Positions 29,344 to 38,954 are shown, counted from the stretch's first letter. The stretch is DNA of 64,000 bases from CAVZVZ01 sp963778895 (GCA_963778895.1 CAVZVZ010000005.1:682001-746000), one strand, 5' to 3'. The notes: a model not told the origin generated them from the sequence alone. Translations and numbers: made by a program.

Positions 29344-30480
29344 TCAGCGGACGTCGTTGACCACGCCGGTCCACCACCACAACACCAGCTCGTCGTCGCT
29401 GTTCGGGGTCGAGTCGAAGGTGTCGTCCGCATCCACGCGTACGCGCCAACCCGCCTGCGCCGCGGCGACGCCCGCGTCGGGCAGGAACTGGCCTACCAGT
29501 TGCGCGCGGGCCTGCTCCCGCGCACCGGGCACGCTCGGTCCGGGGATCGGCGCGATCGGCGCCGTCGTGGGCGGAGTTCGATCCGGCGGTGGGCCGGGCT
29601 GGAGCTCACGGGCGGCGCCCAGGATCGCATCGCACAGATATCGCTGACAGACCTCCACCGACGCGTCGTGGCTGAAGTGCACCCCGTCCGGACGTAGCCG
29701 CGCATCTTCCTCCGCCGACTGGCCCGCCATCCATCCGGCCAGGTCGATCACCGTCACCTTGCCCGGGCGAATCGCGGGTAGTTGCTCGACGAGTTGGTCG
29801 AAGCGCACGTGACGGGGTGCCGGGTCGAACTCCTGGACCTTGGGCGACTCGTACGCGGCGGCGCCGGGTACCGGGCTCGTGAGCCACACCACGGCGGCGC
29901 CGTTCGACGACAGGAGGTCGACGGCGGCGATCATCTCCGACAGGGCGTAGGCATCGAACTTGGGATCACCAGGACTGCGCCACTCGTCCTCGCCGGGCAG
30001 CTTGCGATCAGCGACGTCCCACGAACCGGTCTGCACGACGACGACATCGGGTTGGTCCGTGTCGATCTCGCCCTTCCACACGTTGGCCCAGTTGTCGCAG
30101 GTGGGGTCGTCCGAAGCGACGTCGCCGGCGATGCGGCGCTCGGGTGTGCGCACGACCGAGCATCCCAAGCCCGTGAATCCTTCGACGAACTCAGCCCGAT
30201 GCGTTCGCGTCAGCTCGGTGAGCAGCCCCCACGACGTCATCAACGCGGTCGAATCGCCGAACATCGTGATACGGGGGACGGCGGGCAGGCCCGGCACCGG
30301 TACCGCCGTGGTCTCCACGGGTGAGTCGACCCGATCGCTCGCCGTTGTCGCCCCGGACCCTGCACACGCGGCCGCCACCACGAGCAGACCCCCGATCGAG
30401 AGGACCAGGCCGAGACGCGCCAGTGCTTGCTTGCGCTTCTGCTGCTGGCTCCCCGGCACCCGTTCTCTCCTCGACTTCAC
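29344..30480 (-). CDS. SGNH-hydrolase lipoprotein
   Basis: A 378-residue exported esterase-like protein. A basic N-terminus, the hydrophobic LVLSIGGLLVVAAAC with lipobox Cys, then MFGDSTALMTS (block I Ser), VVVVQTGSWDVADRK, and DGVHFSHDASVEVC (catalytic Asp-x2-His) define an SGNH domain of the type attached to acyltransferases. The tail (LVGQFLPDAGVAAAQAGWRVRV to GVVND) faintly resembles the I78 inhibitor fold. It starts with GTG. Divergent from TetR across 351 bp. Confidence 0.8.
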   Translation of the reverse strand: MKSRRERVPGSQQQKRKQALARLGLVLSIGGLLVVAAACAGSGATTASDRVDSPVETTAVPVPGLPAVPRITMFGDSTALMTSWGLLTELTRTHRAEFVEGFTGLGCSVVRTPERRIAGDVASDDPTCDNWANVWKGEIDTDQPDVVVVQTGSWDVADRKLPGEDEWRSPGDPKFDAYALSEMIAAVDLLSSNGAAVVWLTSPVPGAAAYESPKVQEFDPAPRHVRFDQLVEQLPAIRPGKVTVIDLAGWMAGQSAEEDARLRPDGVHFSHDASVEVCQRYLCDAILGAARELQPGPPPDRTPPTTAPIAPIPGPSVPGAREQARAQLVGQFLPDAGVAAAQAGWRVRVDADDTFDSTPNSDDELVLWWWTGVVNDVR

Positions 30481-30549
30481 ACCGTGCCCTCAGCACGGCC
30501 CGCTCGATCGACGGCGAGACTAGAGGCGTGCGCCCTGCCGATGAGTACG

Positions 30550-30589
30550 GCCGCCGGGTGCTCGCCCCTCAATACGAGCACCCGGCGAC
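30550..30589. repeat. Strong inverted repeat in the SGNH-TetR intergenic region
   Basis: 15-nt arms (30550-30564 and 30575-30589) pair at 14 positions around a 10-nt loop; the core GGGTGCTCG/CGAGCACCC is exact. There is no T tract. Either DNA operator or RNA hairpin. Confidence 0.55.
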
Positions 30590-30737
30590 CGAGATCTCGG
30601 AGGACCGGCTGGGGCGGTGCCGCACTGCGCCCCATCCGGACGGGTCTCCCTCCGCGTCCTTGGTCAGTCCGACGTCACTGGCGGCACACGCTCCGTGAAA
30701 CGCATGACGTGCAGTGTGTTGGAGAGAAATCTCCCCA

Positions 30738-30762
30738 TCAATAGGTCTTATAGACCTATTGA
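30738..30762. promoter_or_regulatory. Perfect palindromic operator, probably for the adjacent TetR
   Basis: TCAATAGGTCT, spacer TAT, then AGACCTATTGA: an exact 11-bp dyad with a 3-bp spacer, unusually AT-rich for this window. TATAAG/TATAGA lies inside, so binding would cover promoters in either direction. It is 57 nt upstream of the TetR gene's own -10 hexamer. The rest of the 30481-30831 gap shows only the hairpin listed separately. Confidence 0.75.
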
Positions 30763-30818
30763 TTCACACGACCAGGCCGCGCCGCAGATCCAGCCAGATG
30801 TGCAGGCAGCACCCCTGG

Positions 30819-30824
30819 TACCTT
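30819..30824 (+). promoter_or_regulatory. Putative -10 hexamer of TetR gene
   Basis: TACCTT, 7 nt before the GTG at 30832. Confidence 0.4.
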
Positions 30825-30831
30825 CGCGTGC

Positions 30832-31479
30832 GTGACTGTGGCGCGGGACCCGGCGGGCCGCGTCGCCGCGGCCGGCGATCCCACGGAGGGAGCCGGACCG
30901 GCGACCAAAGGTGAGCGCACTCGTCTGCGCCTGCTCGACCTCGCCATCGAACGATTCGGCGAGCGGGGCTACCGCGCCACCTCCGTGTCCGAGATCGCTC
31001 GCGGCGCAGGGCTGACCCAGGCGGCCGCCTATGCCTACTTCCCGAGCAAAGAGGCGCTGTTCGACGCGGCGGTCGACGCCGATGCCGTGGCCCTCGTCGA
31101 CGCGGCGAAGGCTCGGGCCACGGCTGTACCCGTGGGCCAACTCGTACCGATGTTGATCATGTGCCTCCTCGCCGAGCTCGAGCATCATCCGTTGACCCGC
31201 CGGGTCGTGGGCGGCCATGAGCCCGACGCGCTGCAACGACTCGTCAATCTGCCCGCGCTGGGTCGGCTCACCGGCGACATCGCCGACGCCGTACGCACCG
31301 CGCAGTCCCGGGGTGAAGTCCGAGACGACGTCGATGCCGACCTCTTCGCGAGCGGTGCCGAGACGATCGTCGTCAGCCTCGTGATGAGCGTGACTCAGGT
31401 GGGTGCGAGCACCGAAACCCGTCGACAGCTCGGCGTGTTGAGCATCTTCGATGCCGTCCTCCGCCCGCCCTCGGCGTGA
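30832..31479 (+). CDS. TetR-family transcriptional regulator
   Basis: A 215-residue repressor-type protein. After a disordered ~25-residue leader comes the helix-turn-helix: RLRLLDLAIERFGERGYRAT, SVSEIARGAGLTQAAAYAYF and PSKEALFDAAV, the canonical TetR pattern. The C-terminal helical domain would bind an unknown ligand. The perfect palindrome 70 bp upstream is the likely operator. The stop overlaps the next gene's GTG (GTGA), so it is co-transcribed with an alpha/beta-hydrolase, which may act on the ligand or its product. Confidence 0.9.
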   Translation: MTVARDPAGRVAAAGDPTEGAGPATKGERTRLRLLDLAIERFGERGYRATSVSEIARGAGLTQAAAYAYFPSKEALFDAAVDADAVALVDAAKARATAVPVGQLVPMLIMCLLAELEHHPLTRRVVGGHEPDALQRLVNLPALGRLTGDIADAVRTAQSRGEVRDDVDADLFASGAETIVVSLVMSVTQVGASTETRRQLGVLSIFDAVLRPPSA

Positions 31480-32337
31480 CTACGACGGCGGCGAAAACGC
31501 TACGTCTGCGCGACGGCCGGGCCCTTGCGTATTCGACGTACGGCGATCCCTCGGGAAAGCCCCTCTTGCATTGCCACGGTGGACTCGTGTGCCGGCTCGA
31601 CATCGCGTCGGCGGACGAGGTCGCGAAGTCGTTGGGACTACGAGTCATCGCTCCAGACCGTCCCGGTGTCGGCCACTCGGACCGGCGGGCGGGCCGAACC
31701 ATGCTCGATTGGGTCGACGATGCCCGCCAGCTGCTCGACCATCTCGACATCGATCAGTTCGCGACGATCGGCTGGTCCATGGGCGGTCAGTACGCCCTGG
31801 CCTTGGCCCATGTCCTCGGCGCGCGCGTCGACAACGTGACCGTCGTCGCCGGTTGCCCACCGCTCGACAACCCGGCGAACTTCGACGCGTTGAGCGCGCT
31901 CGACAAGCGTCTCAGCCGCATGGCGAACCAGCACCCACTACGCGCAGGCGCCACCTTCGCCGCCATGCGCAGCATGGCGCGACACCTGCCCGCCCAATTC
32001 GTCCGAGCCAGCGCACGCGACCTCGGGCCGCACGACACGCGGGTAGCCGAGCGTCCAGCCACGGGATACGCCGCGATGATGGCCGAAGGCTTGCGGCAAA
32101 CGAAGGGCGCGGTCGACGAGTACCGCGTGTTCGTCGAGCCGTGGGGTTTCGAGCTCGCCGACATCTCGAGTCCGGTCCGCGTGTGGTGGGGCGATCAGGA
32201 CCGGTTGGTGTCGAAGTCAGCTCATCGACGCGTTGGTGGCGCCGCTTCCCGCCTGCGAGCTCACCGTCGTACCCGACGCCGGGCACTTCGTCGCGTTCGA
32301 CCGTTGGCACGACGTGTTGACACCCGTGGTCGCCTAG
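31476..32337 (+). CDS. Alpha/beta-hydrolase, one late frameshift
   Basis: About 287 residues. It shows LLHCHGGLVCRLD (oxyanion), RVIAPDRPGVGHSDRR, and the nucleophile elbow IGWSMGGQYAL; the acid is in VWWGDQDRLV, and after a break near 32215 VVPDAGHFVAFDRWHDV gives the catalytic His. Size and motifs match the general peptidase-S33/esterase group. It is translationally coupled to the TetR regulator (GTGA), so it should be induced by the regulator's ligand. Confidence 0.85.
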
Positions 32338-32349
32338 GGCCGGTACGGG

Positions 32350-33313
32350 TCATCGCGGGGCGAGGTCCCGGATGGCCTGGCGCTGATCGACACCGGGGAA
32401 CGGAAGGATCGCCAACGCCGGTGTGGTCACGCCATTGTCGACGTAGCGCTGGACGTGTTCGCGACACTTCTCGGGCGAGCCGTGCACGATGAGTTGATCG
32501 ACGAGCGCGTCGGGGATCTCGCGCCAGCGCACCCTGCCGATCGCCTTCCTTCCACTTGCCCCACATGCCCTCGAGTTGGTCGCCACGACCCAACCACTCA
32601 TGGAACTTGGCGTAGACCGGCACGTTCAGATACGCGGCGATGGCGAACTTACCGAAGCTTCGCGCCGCCTCGGCGTCGACACCGGGGGCAACGAAGATGC
32701 GCGCCACGATCTCTTTGTCGGCGCCGTACTGCCGCACGACGGGCGCCACTCGTGACACATCGTCCGCCGACAGCCAGTTGATGATGGCGCCATCACCTTC
32801 CCGTCCCGCCAGCTTGAGCATCCCCTCGCGCAGTGCGGCGATCAGGATGGGTACGGGTTGCTCCGGCGCGACTCCGAGCTTGAAGCCTTTGACCGAGAAG
32901 CTGTCGTAGTCCGCCTTCACCTTCTCGCCGGTGAGCGCGACACGAAGGAACCGCACCATGTCACGGACGCGCTTGTACGGCTCGTCGAACGGGATGCCGT
33001 TCCAGCGCTCGACGATCACGTCCGACGACGTACCGATGCCGAAGACGAAACGACCCGGCGCGGCCTGGGCAAGCGAGCCGACCGATTGCGCCATGCACGC
33101 CGGGCCACGCGTGAACGCCGGAACGATCGCCGTGCCGAGGCGGAGCGATGGCGCCCACACCGATGCCAGCGTCAGCGGCGTGAACGCATCGGCCCCGTCG
33201 GCCTCGGCCGACCACACATCGGTGTAACCGAGGTCGGCCAGCTCGACGATCCAGTCCCGCTGATCGTGCAGCGGTACGCGATCGAAAGGAATGGTCATGC
33301 CGTAGCGCTGCAC
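32350..33313 (-). CDS. LLM-class F420-dependent oxidoreductase, one frameshift
   Basis: About 320 residues, opening MQRYGMTIPFDRVPLHDQRD with GTG start and AGAGGGGGA upstream. Family features are LADLGYTDVWSAEADGAD, LRLGTAIVPAFTRGP, GRFVFGIGTSSDVIVERWNG, VPILIAALREGMLKLAGREG and, after a break near 32545, EKCREHVQRYVDNGVTTP. It is closely related in pattern to the oxidoreductase at 22316. Convergent with the TetR-linked hydrolase. Substrate unknown. Confidence 0.85.
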
Positions 33314-33344
33314 AGTTCCCCCTCTAGATCAGGTCGACCCGAAC

Positions 33345-34119
33345 CTATCCCGAGCGGCGACGGATGATCGCCGACTGGCTTGCGGTGGCCATCAGCGTGC
33401 CGTCCTCGGCCCAGAGATAGACGAATCCGTGACCGAACCCGTTGTTGACGACGTCGATGTGCACGTCGACGAGGACCCATTCCGTCGGCACGAGCTTCGC
33501 GACCCGAAGCGTGTTGTCGAGACTGTTGCTCGTGATCGCGACATCGAGCGTCTGGCCGAGGCCCAGCGGGACGTAGTCACCGAGGACCGCCAACGTCGGC
33601 GCGGACACCTCCAGCAAGTCCGGCAAGTGTGTCCACACGGCACAATGACCGGCCACGGGGTCACGAAGCGCCCACCGCTGTTCGATCCGTGTCGCGAAGC
33701 TGTCGATGCCCGGATGCATCAGCTCCCGAGGCGGACAGTCCGCCGGAGGTGGTACGTCGGGTCGCACCGCCCACTGACCGGAGGCGTCGAAGTCGCGTGC
33801 GCCGAGTGCGGCGTTGACCGTGAGGATCTCGGTGTCTATCGACGTGCCCCACCGCGCGCGCCTGGGTCGTGTGCCGCCCCGCCGCCGGGACGACGACGTC
33901 GATGTCGAGCACGGACGGCGGCCGGGCGTACGACAAGTACTGTGCCGTCGCCCAGATCACCGGCCGCCCCGTCGTGCCCTCGAGCGCCGCGATCGACGCG
34001 CCCAACGCGCAACCGCCGAACAAGAACCCACCACCGGTCGAGATCCCCGGCACCACCGGAAGCCACCATCGATAAGGGTTGTGCGTCGACTGCAACCCGA
34101 GCCACTCACGTGCGTCCAT
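33345..34119 (-). CDS. Acyl-CoA thioesterase-like double hotdog protein, one frameshift
   Basis: About 257 residues. The N-terminal half begins MDAREWLGLQSTHNPYRWWL, with GGGFLFGGCALGASIAALE and RPVIWATAQYLSYARPPSVL, the first hotdog domain of TesB-like thioesterases. The frame changes near 33840. The second half has VWTHLPDLLEVSAPTLAVLGDY, SLDNTLRVAKLVPTEWVLVDV and FGHGFVYLWAEDGTLMATASQ, the second hotdog domain. It probably hydrolyses acyl-CoA esters. Confidence 0.78.
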
Positions 34120-34139
34120 GTCTCTGGACCTGGGCGATG

Positions 34140-34245
34140 ATCCGCCCGGTCGGCTTCGCCACCCTTCTCAGCTCGGGATCGCTGCCCCGCTCCGGCGGGG
34201 CAGCGACGCTTCGGTCCGACGACAATCCGCCCGGTCGGCTTCGCC
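34140..34245. repeat. 21-bp direct repeats flanking a 12-bp stem-loop
   Basis: The same 21 nt occur at 34140-34160 and 34225-34245 (24 of 26 when extended leftwards). Between them is a perfect 12-bp stem, 34179-34190 with 34195-34206, loop TCCG. It lies in the 140-bp gap between two minus-strand genes and could be a terminator for the upstream one, a duplicated operator or a small repeat element. No T-rich tract follows. Confidence 0.65.
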
Positions 34246-34259
34246 TGGATGTGTCACAT

Positions 34260-34986
34260 CTAGGGCGTCGCGGCCTGCCGACAGTCGTCGAGACGCCGAC
34301 GCGCCTCGTCGAGCTCCTCGGTGAGGTCTTGGAGCTGCGCGCCCAGCTGGTCGGACTCGGCCTGTGCCTCGTCGGCCTCGGTCACGTGCGCCCGTAGCTC
34401 CTCACGCGCCGCGATGGCATCGCGCACCGCGTCGCGTTCCTCGGGCCACGGAACCGTCGGATCGCTGCGCATCTGCCGACGACCGGCTTCGCTGATCTGG
34501 CTGATGGCCGTGGTCTCGCCCAACTCCGAGAACCGCGTCTTCAGTTGCGCGCCGTCGATCTCGCGCCGCCGGTACGACTCGAAAGCTTCGCGACCCTCGT
34601 TGGTCGAGAACGACAGCTGCGCCCACGAGAGCCTCTCGGTGTCCGGCAGCGGCTGGGCCTCGAGGCGCGCGGCTCGAATCGAGGTGCGAACCTCGAGCGC
34701 GCGCATGGCACGGTCGCGTGCATCGCTGGCGAGCTCGGCCGACGCGGCGACGACGTGTCTGGGCCTCGTTCGCCTGGGTGGTCACGTGACGCAGGAGCTC
34801 CTGGAGTCGATCGACCTCCATCTCTTCTGCGGCGCAGCTGCCGAAGACCGGCGCGAGACCGGCTGGATCTGGTGGTGACGACATGACGCCGTCATCCTCG
34901 CGCTCGCGACGCCCAGCGCGTCGAGCGAACCACAGGGTGACCCCCACGGCCGCCAAGACCAGTAGCGCGACCAACGCCACGATCAC
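34260..34986 (-). CDS. Membrane-anchored coiled-coil protein, one frameshift
   Basis: About 242 residues: an N-terminal helix (VIVALVALLVLAAVGVTLWFA) followed by a basic RRAGRRERE stop-transfer, then long charged helices. The C-terminal half is heptad-like coiled coil (EADEAQAESDQLGAQLQDL, EELDEARRRLDDC). A break near 34740 joins the halves. A segment WAQLSFSTNEGREAFESYRR is not recognised. The GTG start overlaps the stop of the propeller protein, so the pair is co-expressed and may form an envelope assembly. Confidence 0.65.
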
Positions 34987-35989
34987 CGCGAGCGAGCGAG
35001 CTCGAGCTGCTCGGCTCGTCCTTCAGCACCGTGGTCGTCACCGGAGTCCGGCGTCGCCGCGGCCGCTGCCGCGGCGGAGCCGGGTGTGACCGCCACTCCG
35101 GCCACGCCTTGCAACGACGTGCGCAGCCCCACGACGCTGCCGTCGGAGCTGAGCCGGGTCAGCCCGGTCTGCGTGGTGACCACGAGTGTCCACGCGCTCC
35201 CGGGGCCGGGGTTGGCGGGATCGAGCGCGAGCTGAAGCGCCCCCACCACGGTGGCAAAGGGCCCGGGCGTTCCGCCAGGGTCGACGGCCACCACCCCCGC
35301 TCCCTGCGTCTCGGTGACGAACAGCGGCAAGCCGGGTGCGGTCGCCGCGCCACCGGACTCGCGAGACCGGTGGCGACCGAGCCCAGGTCGCTGCCGGTCG
35401 TGGTGTCGATCGTGGCCACGCGTCCCGTCGCCAGATCGGGGACGTAGAGGGTGTTGCCGTTCAGCGCGGGGCCGATCGGTGCGGTGAAGCCGCCGGCGAG
35501 GGTCTGGTAGCGACGGGTCGCCAGATCGATGCGACCGACCTCACCCGAACCGGTGACGTACACGATGTCGCCGGGCCCGACGACCAGGCCGGTCGGGCCG
35601 GGTACCTCGGCGATGGTGACGGGAACCGGGCCGAAGCGGCCACCGAAACCGCTCACACGGCTGGCGCCCTGCTCGGCCACCAGCACGCTCGAATCGGACA
35701 GGACCGCTACCGCGGACGGCGTCGCGAGATCGACGGCGAGGTTGTACGTCTCGCCGTCCTTCAGTGCGTTGACCCGGCCGAGCGCAGGCAGGGCCACGAC
35801 GAGCGACCCGGGCGGCGGCGTGGCCGTTGCCCCGGATGCCGAGCCGGATCACTGGGGACGGGCCTGCGGAGGACGGGCCGGTCGGCTGGGCGGGGCCGAA
35901 CCGCCGGTCAACGCGGTGATCGCGAGGGCGCCGAGCACCGCGATGAGTGCGAGCAGGGTCGGCCCCCTGCCCTTCGCCCGTGCCCACAT
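34983..35989 (-). CDS. Membrane-anchored beta-propeller protein (NHL/YVTN-like), frameshifted
   Basis: About 335 residues. MWARAKGRGPTLLALIAVLG gives a single membrane anchor, a Pro/Ala/Gly linker (PPSRPARPPQARP) leads outward, and the remainder is repeated blades such as AVAVLSDSSVLVAEQGASRV, GLVVGPGDIVYVTGSGEVG and TLYVPDLATGRVATIDTTTG, typical of NHL or YVTN propellers. Breaks lie near 35840 and 35350. The function is probably binding. It is translationally coupled to the coiled-coil protein; a 71-bp gap separates it from the divergent 80-residue gene. Confidence 0.7.
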
Positions 35990-36060
35990 CTACGCCGCCT
36001 CCCGGAACTCGCTCTGCGCGACCGACGTTCATTGTCATACCACCTGAGGAGAATGACGCC

Positions 36061-36303
36061 ATGGAAGCTCAGCTACGTCTACTCAGCGCTCCGGAGCCGA
36101 TCGAGCAGGCACCCCACGACCGTCCGGCCGACGACGAGCCGGCGCTCGAAGCGGGCCCCGTCGCCTGGCGACTCAGCTCGTCCACCCGCGAACTCGGGCG
36201 ACGCGGCGTCGAGCACGCGCGGGCCGCGCTCCAGAGTGCACGCTCTGCTGCGACCGACCGCAGCGCGGACGCGGCTGGGCATCAGCACTCCTCGGCCGCC
36301 TAG
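36061..36303 (+). CDS. Small hypothetical protein (80 aa)
   Basis: MEAQLRLLSAPEPIEQ followed by an acidic stretch and WRLSSSTRELGRRGVEHARAAL. It resembles short actinobacterial proteins with a W-R-L-x-x-x-T-R-x-x-G-R-x-G motif of unknown role. A good ribosome-binding site, CTGAGGAGAATG, precedes the ATG at 36061. It is 9 bp upstream of the thiolase and divergent from the propeller gene. Confidence 0.65.
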   Translation: MEAQLRLLSAPEPIEQAPHDRPADDEPALEAGPVAWRLSSSTRELGRRGVEHARAALQSARSAATDRSADAAGHQHSSAA

Positions 36304-36306
36304 GCT
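36301..36306 (+). promoter_or_regulatory. Putative -10 hexamer of thiolase gene
   Basis: TAGGCT, overlapping the stop of the small upstream gene and 6 nt before the ATG at 36313. Confidence 0.4.
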
Positions 36307-36312
36307 GGCGTC

Positions 36313-37492
36313 ATGTCTGAGGTCGTGATTGTCGAAGCCGTCCGTACTCCGATCGGTCGCCGCGGTGGCGGCCTTTCCACCATGCACTCGGCCGATCTGC
36401 TGGCCGACAACGCTGAAGGCGCTGATCGATCGCTCAGGCGTCGATCCGGCCGAGGTCGGCCAGGTGGTCGGCGGTTGTGTCAGCCAGGTCGGCATGCAGG
36501 CCTTCAACATCGCCCGCACTGCATGGCTCACCGCCGGATTGCCGATCTCCGCCCCCGCCACCACCGTCGACAGCCAGTGCGGCTCTTCGCAGCAGGCCAC
36601 CAACTTCGCCACCAGCCTTGTCGGCTCGGGGGTCGTCGACGTGGCCGTGGCGTGCGGGGTCGAGGTGATGAGCCAGGTCCCGATGGGCTCGTCGCTCGGT
36701 CGAGGCCTCGGTGTGGGCAAAGCCGTGCCGAAGAGCTACTTCGAGCGCTACGAGTTCACCTCGCAGTTCGAGGGAGCCGAGCGCATCGCCGAGAAGTGGG
36801 GGCTCACCCGCCGCGACGTCGACGAGCTCGGTGTGATGTCCCAAGCGCGTGCCGCCGAGGCGTGGGCCGAGGATCGCTTCGCCACCCAGATCGTGCCGAT
36901 CGACGCTCCAGACCTCGACGACGAAGGCAAGCCGACCGGCTCGACCCACCGCGTCGAACGCGACGAGGGCCTACGCGAGACCACGCTCGAATCCGTCGCA
37001 AGTCTCAAGCCCGTCGCCCGCGAAGACGGCGTGCACACTGCGGCGACGGCCTCGCAGATCTCGGACGGCGCCGGGGCGGTACTGCTGATGACGGCCGAGA
37101 AGGCCAAGGCGCTCGGCGTCACTCCCCTCGCCCGCGTCGTCGACACCTGCCTCGTCGGCGTCGACCCGGTCCTGATGCTGACCGGCCCGATCGACGCCAC
37201 CCACCGTCTCCTCGACCGCACGGGCATGAAGATGAGCGACATCGACGTGGTCGAGATCAACGAGGCCTTTGCCTCCGTCGTGTTGTCGTGGGCCCGCGAG
37301 CTCGACCCCGACATGGCCACCGTCAACCCCAACGGCGGCGCCATCGCGATCGGCCACCCCCTGGGCGGTTCCGGCGCCATCTTGATGACCAAGGCCGTTC
37401 ACGAACTGCACCGCACCGACACGACCAACGCGTTGGTCACCATGTGCTGCGGTGGCGGCCTCGGCACCGGCACGCTCATCGAACGCATCTGA
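36313..37492 (+). CDS. Thiolase, FadA5-like (steroid 3-ketoacyl-CoA thiolase type), one frameshift
   Basis: About 393 residues. A thiolase with the nucleophile in VDSQCGSSQQATN (Cys about residue 89), VVEINEAFASVVLSWARE, the GGAIAIGHPLGGSGA loop and the C-terminal VTMCCGGGLGTGTLIERI. The overall pattern, including SEVVIVEAVRTPIGRRGG and VIGGCV-like GQVVGGCVSQVGMQ, strongly recalls mycobacterial FadA5, which cleaves cholesterol side-chain beta-ketoacyl-CoA. One base near 36412 is mis-called (ADNALKALIDRSG restored). Sterol substrate is inference; a fatty-acid thiolase is possible. Confidence 0.85.
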
Positions 37493-37503
37493 CCTTCCCC
37501 CGA

Positions 37504-37526
37504 ACTCGCGCCGAACCGGCGCGGGT
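37504..37526 (+). terminator. Possible terminator after the thiolase
   Basis: A 9-bp stem (ACTCGCGCC with GGCGCGGGT, one G-T pair) around a GAACC loop lies just after the thiolase stop. No T tract, so the call is weak. Confidence 0.35.
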
Positions 37527-37579
37527 CTCGGCTGCGCATTCGCGCCGCCCCCTGTCGACGTTCACGACGTGGAGGTGCC

Positions 37580-38080
37580 GTGGTGCGGCTGTCCGCTGTT
37601 GCCCTGTTGCCGCTGCTGGCGGCGAGCCTGCTTTCCTGCACGACCGCCCATCCGCCCGACGACGGGACGATGGCGGTCGTTCGGGTCGTCGACGGGGACA
37701 CCGTGATCGTGCGCGTGCACGGCGAGGACGAGACCGTGCGACTCATCGGGATCGACACGCCGGAGACGAAGCACCCCACCAAGCCCGTGCAGTGCTTCGG
37801 ACCCGAGGCCTCGGCCTTCACGAAACAGCTGCTGCCCGAGGGCACGCGGGTGCGTTTGGAACGCGATGTGGAGGCCCGGGACCACTTCGGCCGGCTGCTG
37901 GCATACGTGTACCGAAGTGACGACGGGCTCTTCGTGAACCTCGAGCTGGCTCGGCTCGGCTACGCGCGACCTTTGGCGATCTCGCCCAACAACGCGCACG
38001 CGCGCGACGTCGGCGAAGCCGTACGACGGGCCCAGGCCGAGCGCCGAGGCCTGTGGCAGGCTTGCCCGGCGGCCACGTGA
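37580..38080 (+). CDS. Thermonuclease-family (SNase) lipoprotein
   Basis: A 166-residue exported nuclease. The GTG start leads to VRLSAVALLPLLAASLLSC, a signal with lipobox Cys. The staphylococcal-nuclease core is VVRVVDGDTVIVRV, RLIGIDTPETKHP (metal Asp and active-site residues) and RDHFGRLLAYVY, with GYARPL near the end. It should hydrolyse DNA or RNA at the cell surface, using Ca2+. It lies between the thiolase and the deacetylase gene. Confidence 0.85.
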   Translation: MVRLSAVALLPLLAASLLSCTTAHPPDDGTMAVVRVVDGDTVIVRVHGEDETVRLIGIDTPETKHPTKPVQCFGPEASAFTKQLLPEGTRVRLERDVEARDHFGRLLAYVYRSDDGLFVNLELARLGYARPLAISPNNAHARDVGEAVRRAQAERRGLWQACPAAT

Positions 38081-38097
38081 GCTCGGCCATCACCCGC

Positions 38098-38103
38098 TAC
38101 CTT
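38098..38103 (+). promoter_or_regulatory. Putative -10 hexamer of ChbG-like gene
   Basis: TACCTT, 7 nt before the GTG at 38111. Confidence 0.4.
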
Positions 38104-38110
38104 CTCTCGG

Positions 38111-38947
38111 GTGACACTGCTCGCAGAACGGCTCGGCTTCGGTCCCGAAGATCGGCTGCTGATCATCAATTGCGACGACCTCGGCGCCTGTCACGCGGCC
38201 AACGCCGGCGTGTACGAGGCGCTTCGCTCCGGCCTCGCCACCAGCGCTTCGCTGATGGTTCCCGCGCCGTGGGCCCGCGAGGCCGCGGCCCATTACATGG
38301 GTGAAGACGTCGGCGTACACCTCACCCTCAACGCCGAGTACGACCTCTACCGGTGGGGCCCGATCACCCAAGCACCGTCGCTGCTCGACGGCGACGGCGG
38401 GTTTCCGCGGACCGTCCAGGACGTGTGGGACCACGCCGATCTCGACGAGGTGGGCAAGGAGCTACGCGCCCAGGTCGAACGGGCGATCCTGTGGGGCTTC
38501 GACGTCAGCCACCTCGACTCACACATGGGCACCTTGCAGCTACGGCCCGAGTTCTTCGACATCTACCTCGAGCTCGCGGTCGAGTTCCGCCTGCCGCTGC
38601 GGTTGTCGGGTGGTTCGACCGAACGCCTGGTTGGTTTCCCGTTCCGGCGCTTGGCCGCCGAAGAGGATGTGGTCTTCCCCGATCATTTCGTTCTGGTCCC
38701 CAACGGCGTCGGCAGTCGGCGGGCGATCGAACGCACGCTCTTCGAGCTGCGGCCCGGCGTCACCGAGATGTACGTGCATCCAGCGGCCGACACACCGGAG
38801 CTGCGTGCCCTCGCGCCTGACTGGGCCAACCGGGTCGACGACTACCACTTGGTCACGCACGACACGGGCCTGCGCGCCATGGTCGAGCGCTCCGGCGTGA
38901 TCCCCACCGGGTATCGAGCCCTACGCGAGCTGATGCGAGCCGGCTGA
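38111..38947 (+). CDS. ChbG/HpnK (YdjC-like) carbohydrate deacetylase
   Basis: A 278-residue metal-dependent deacetylase. IINCDDLGACHAAN carries the metal Asp pair, DVGVHLTLNAEYDLYRWGP a His, and DVSHLDSHMGTLQLRPEFF the second His motif, as in YdjC-family enzymes that remove N-acetyl groups from chitooligosaccharide or glycolipid (HpnK) substrates. The carbohydrate substrate cannot be set. The GTG start lies 30 bp after the nuclease stop. Confidence 0.82.
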   Translation: MTLLAERLGFGPEDRLLIINCDDLGACHAANAGVYEALRSGLATSASLMVPAPWAREAAAHYMGEDVGVHLTLNAEYDLYRWGPITQAPSLLDGDGGFPRTVQDVWDHADLDEVGKELRAQVERAILWGFDVSHLDSHMGTLQLRPEFFDIYLELAVEFRLPLRLSGGSTERLVGFPFRRLAAEEDVVFPDHFVLVPNGVGSRRAIERTLFELRPGVTEMYVHPAADTPELRALAPDWANRVDDYHLVTHDTGLRAMVERSGVIPTGYRALRELMRAG

Positions 38948-38954
38948 TCACCGA

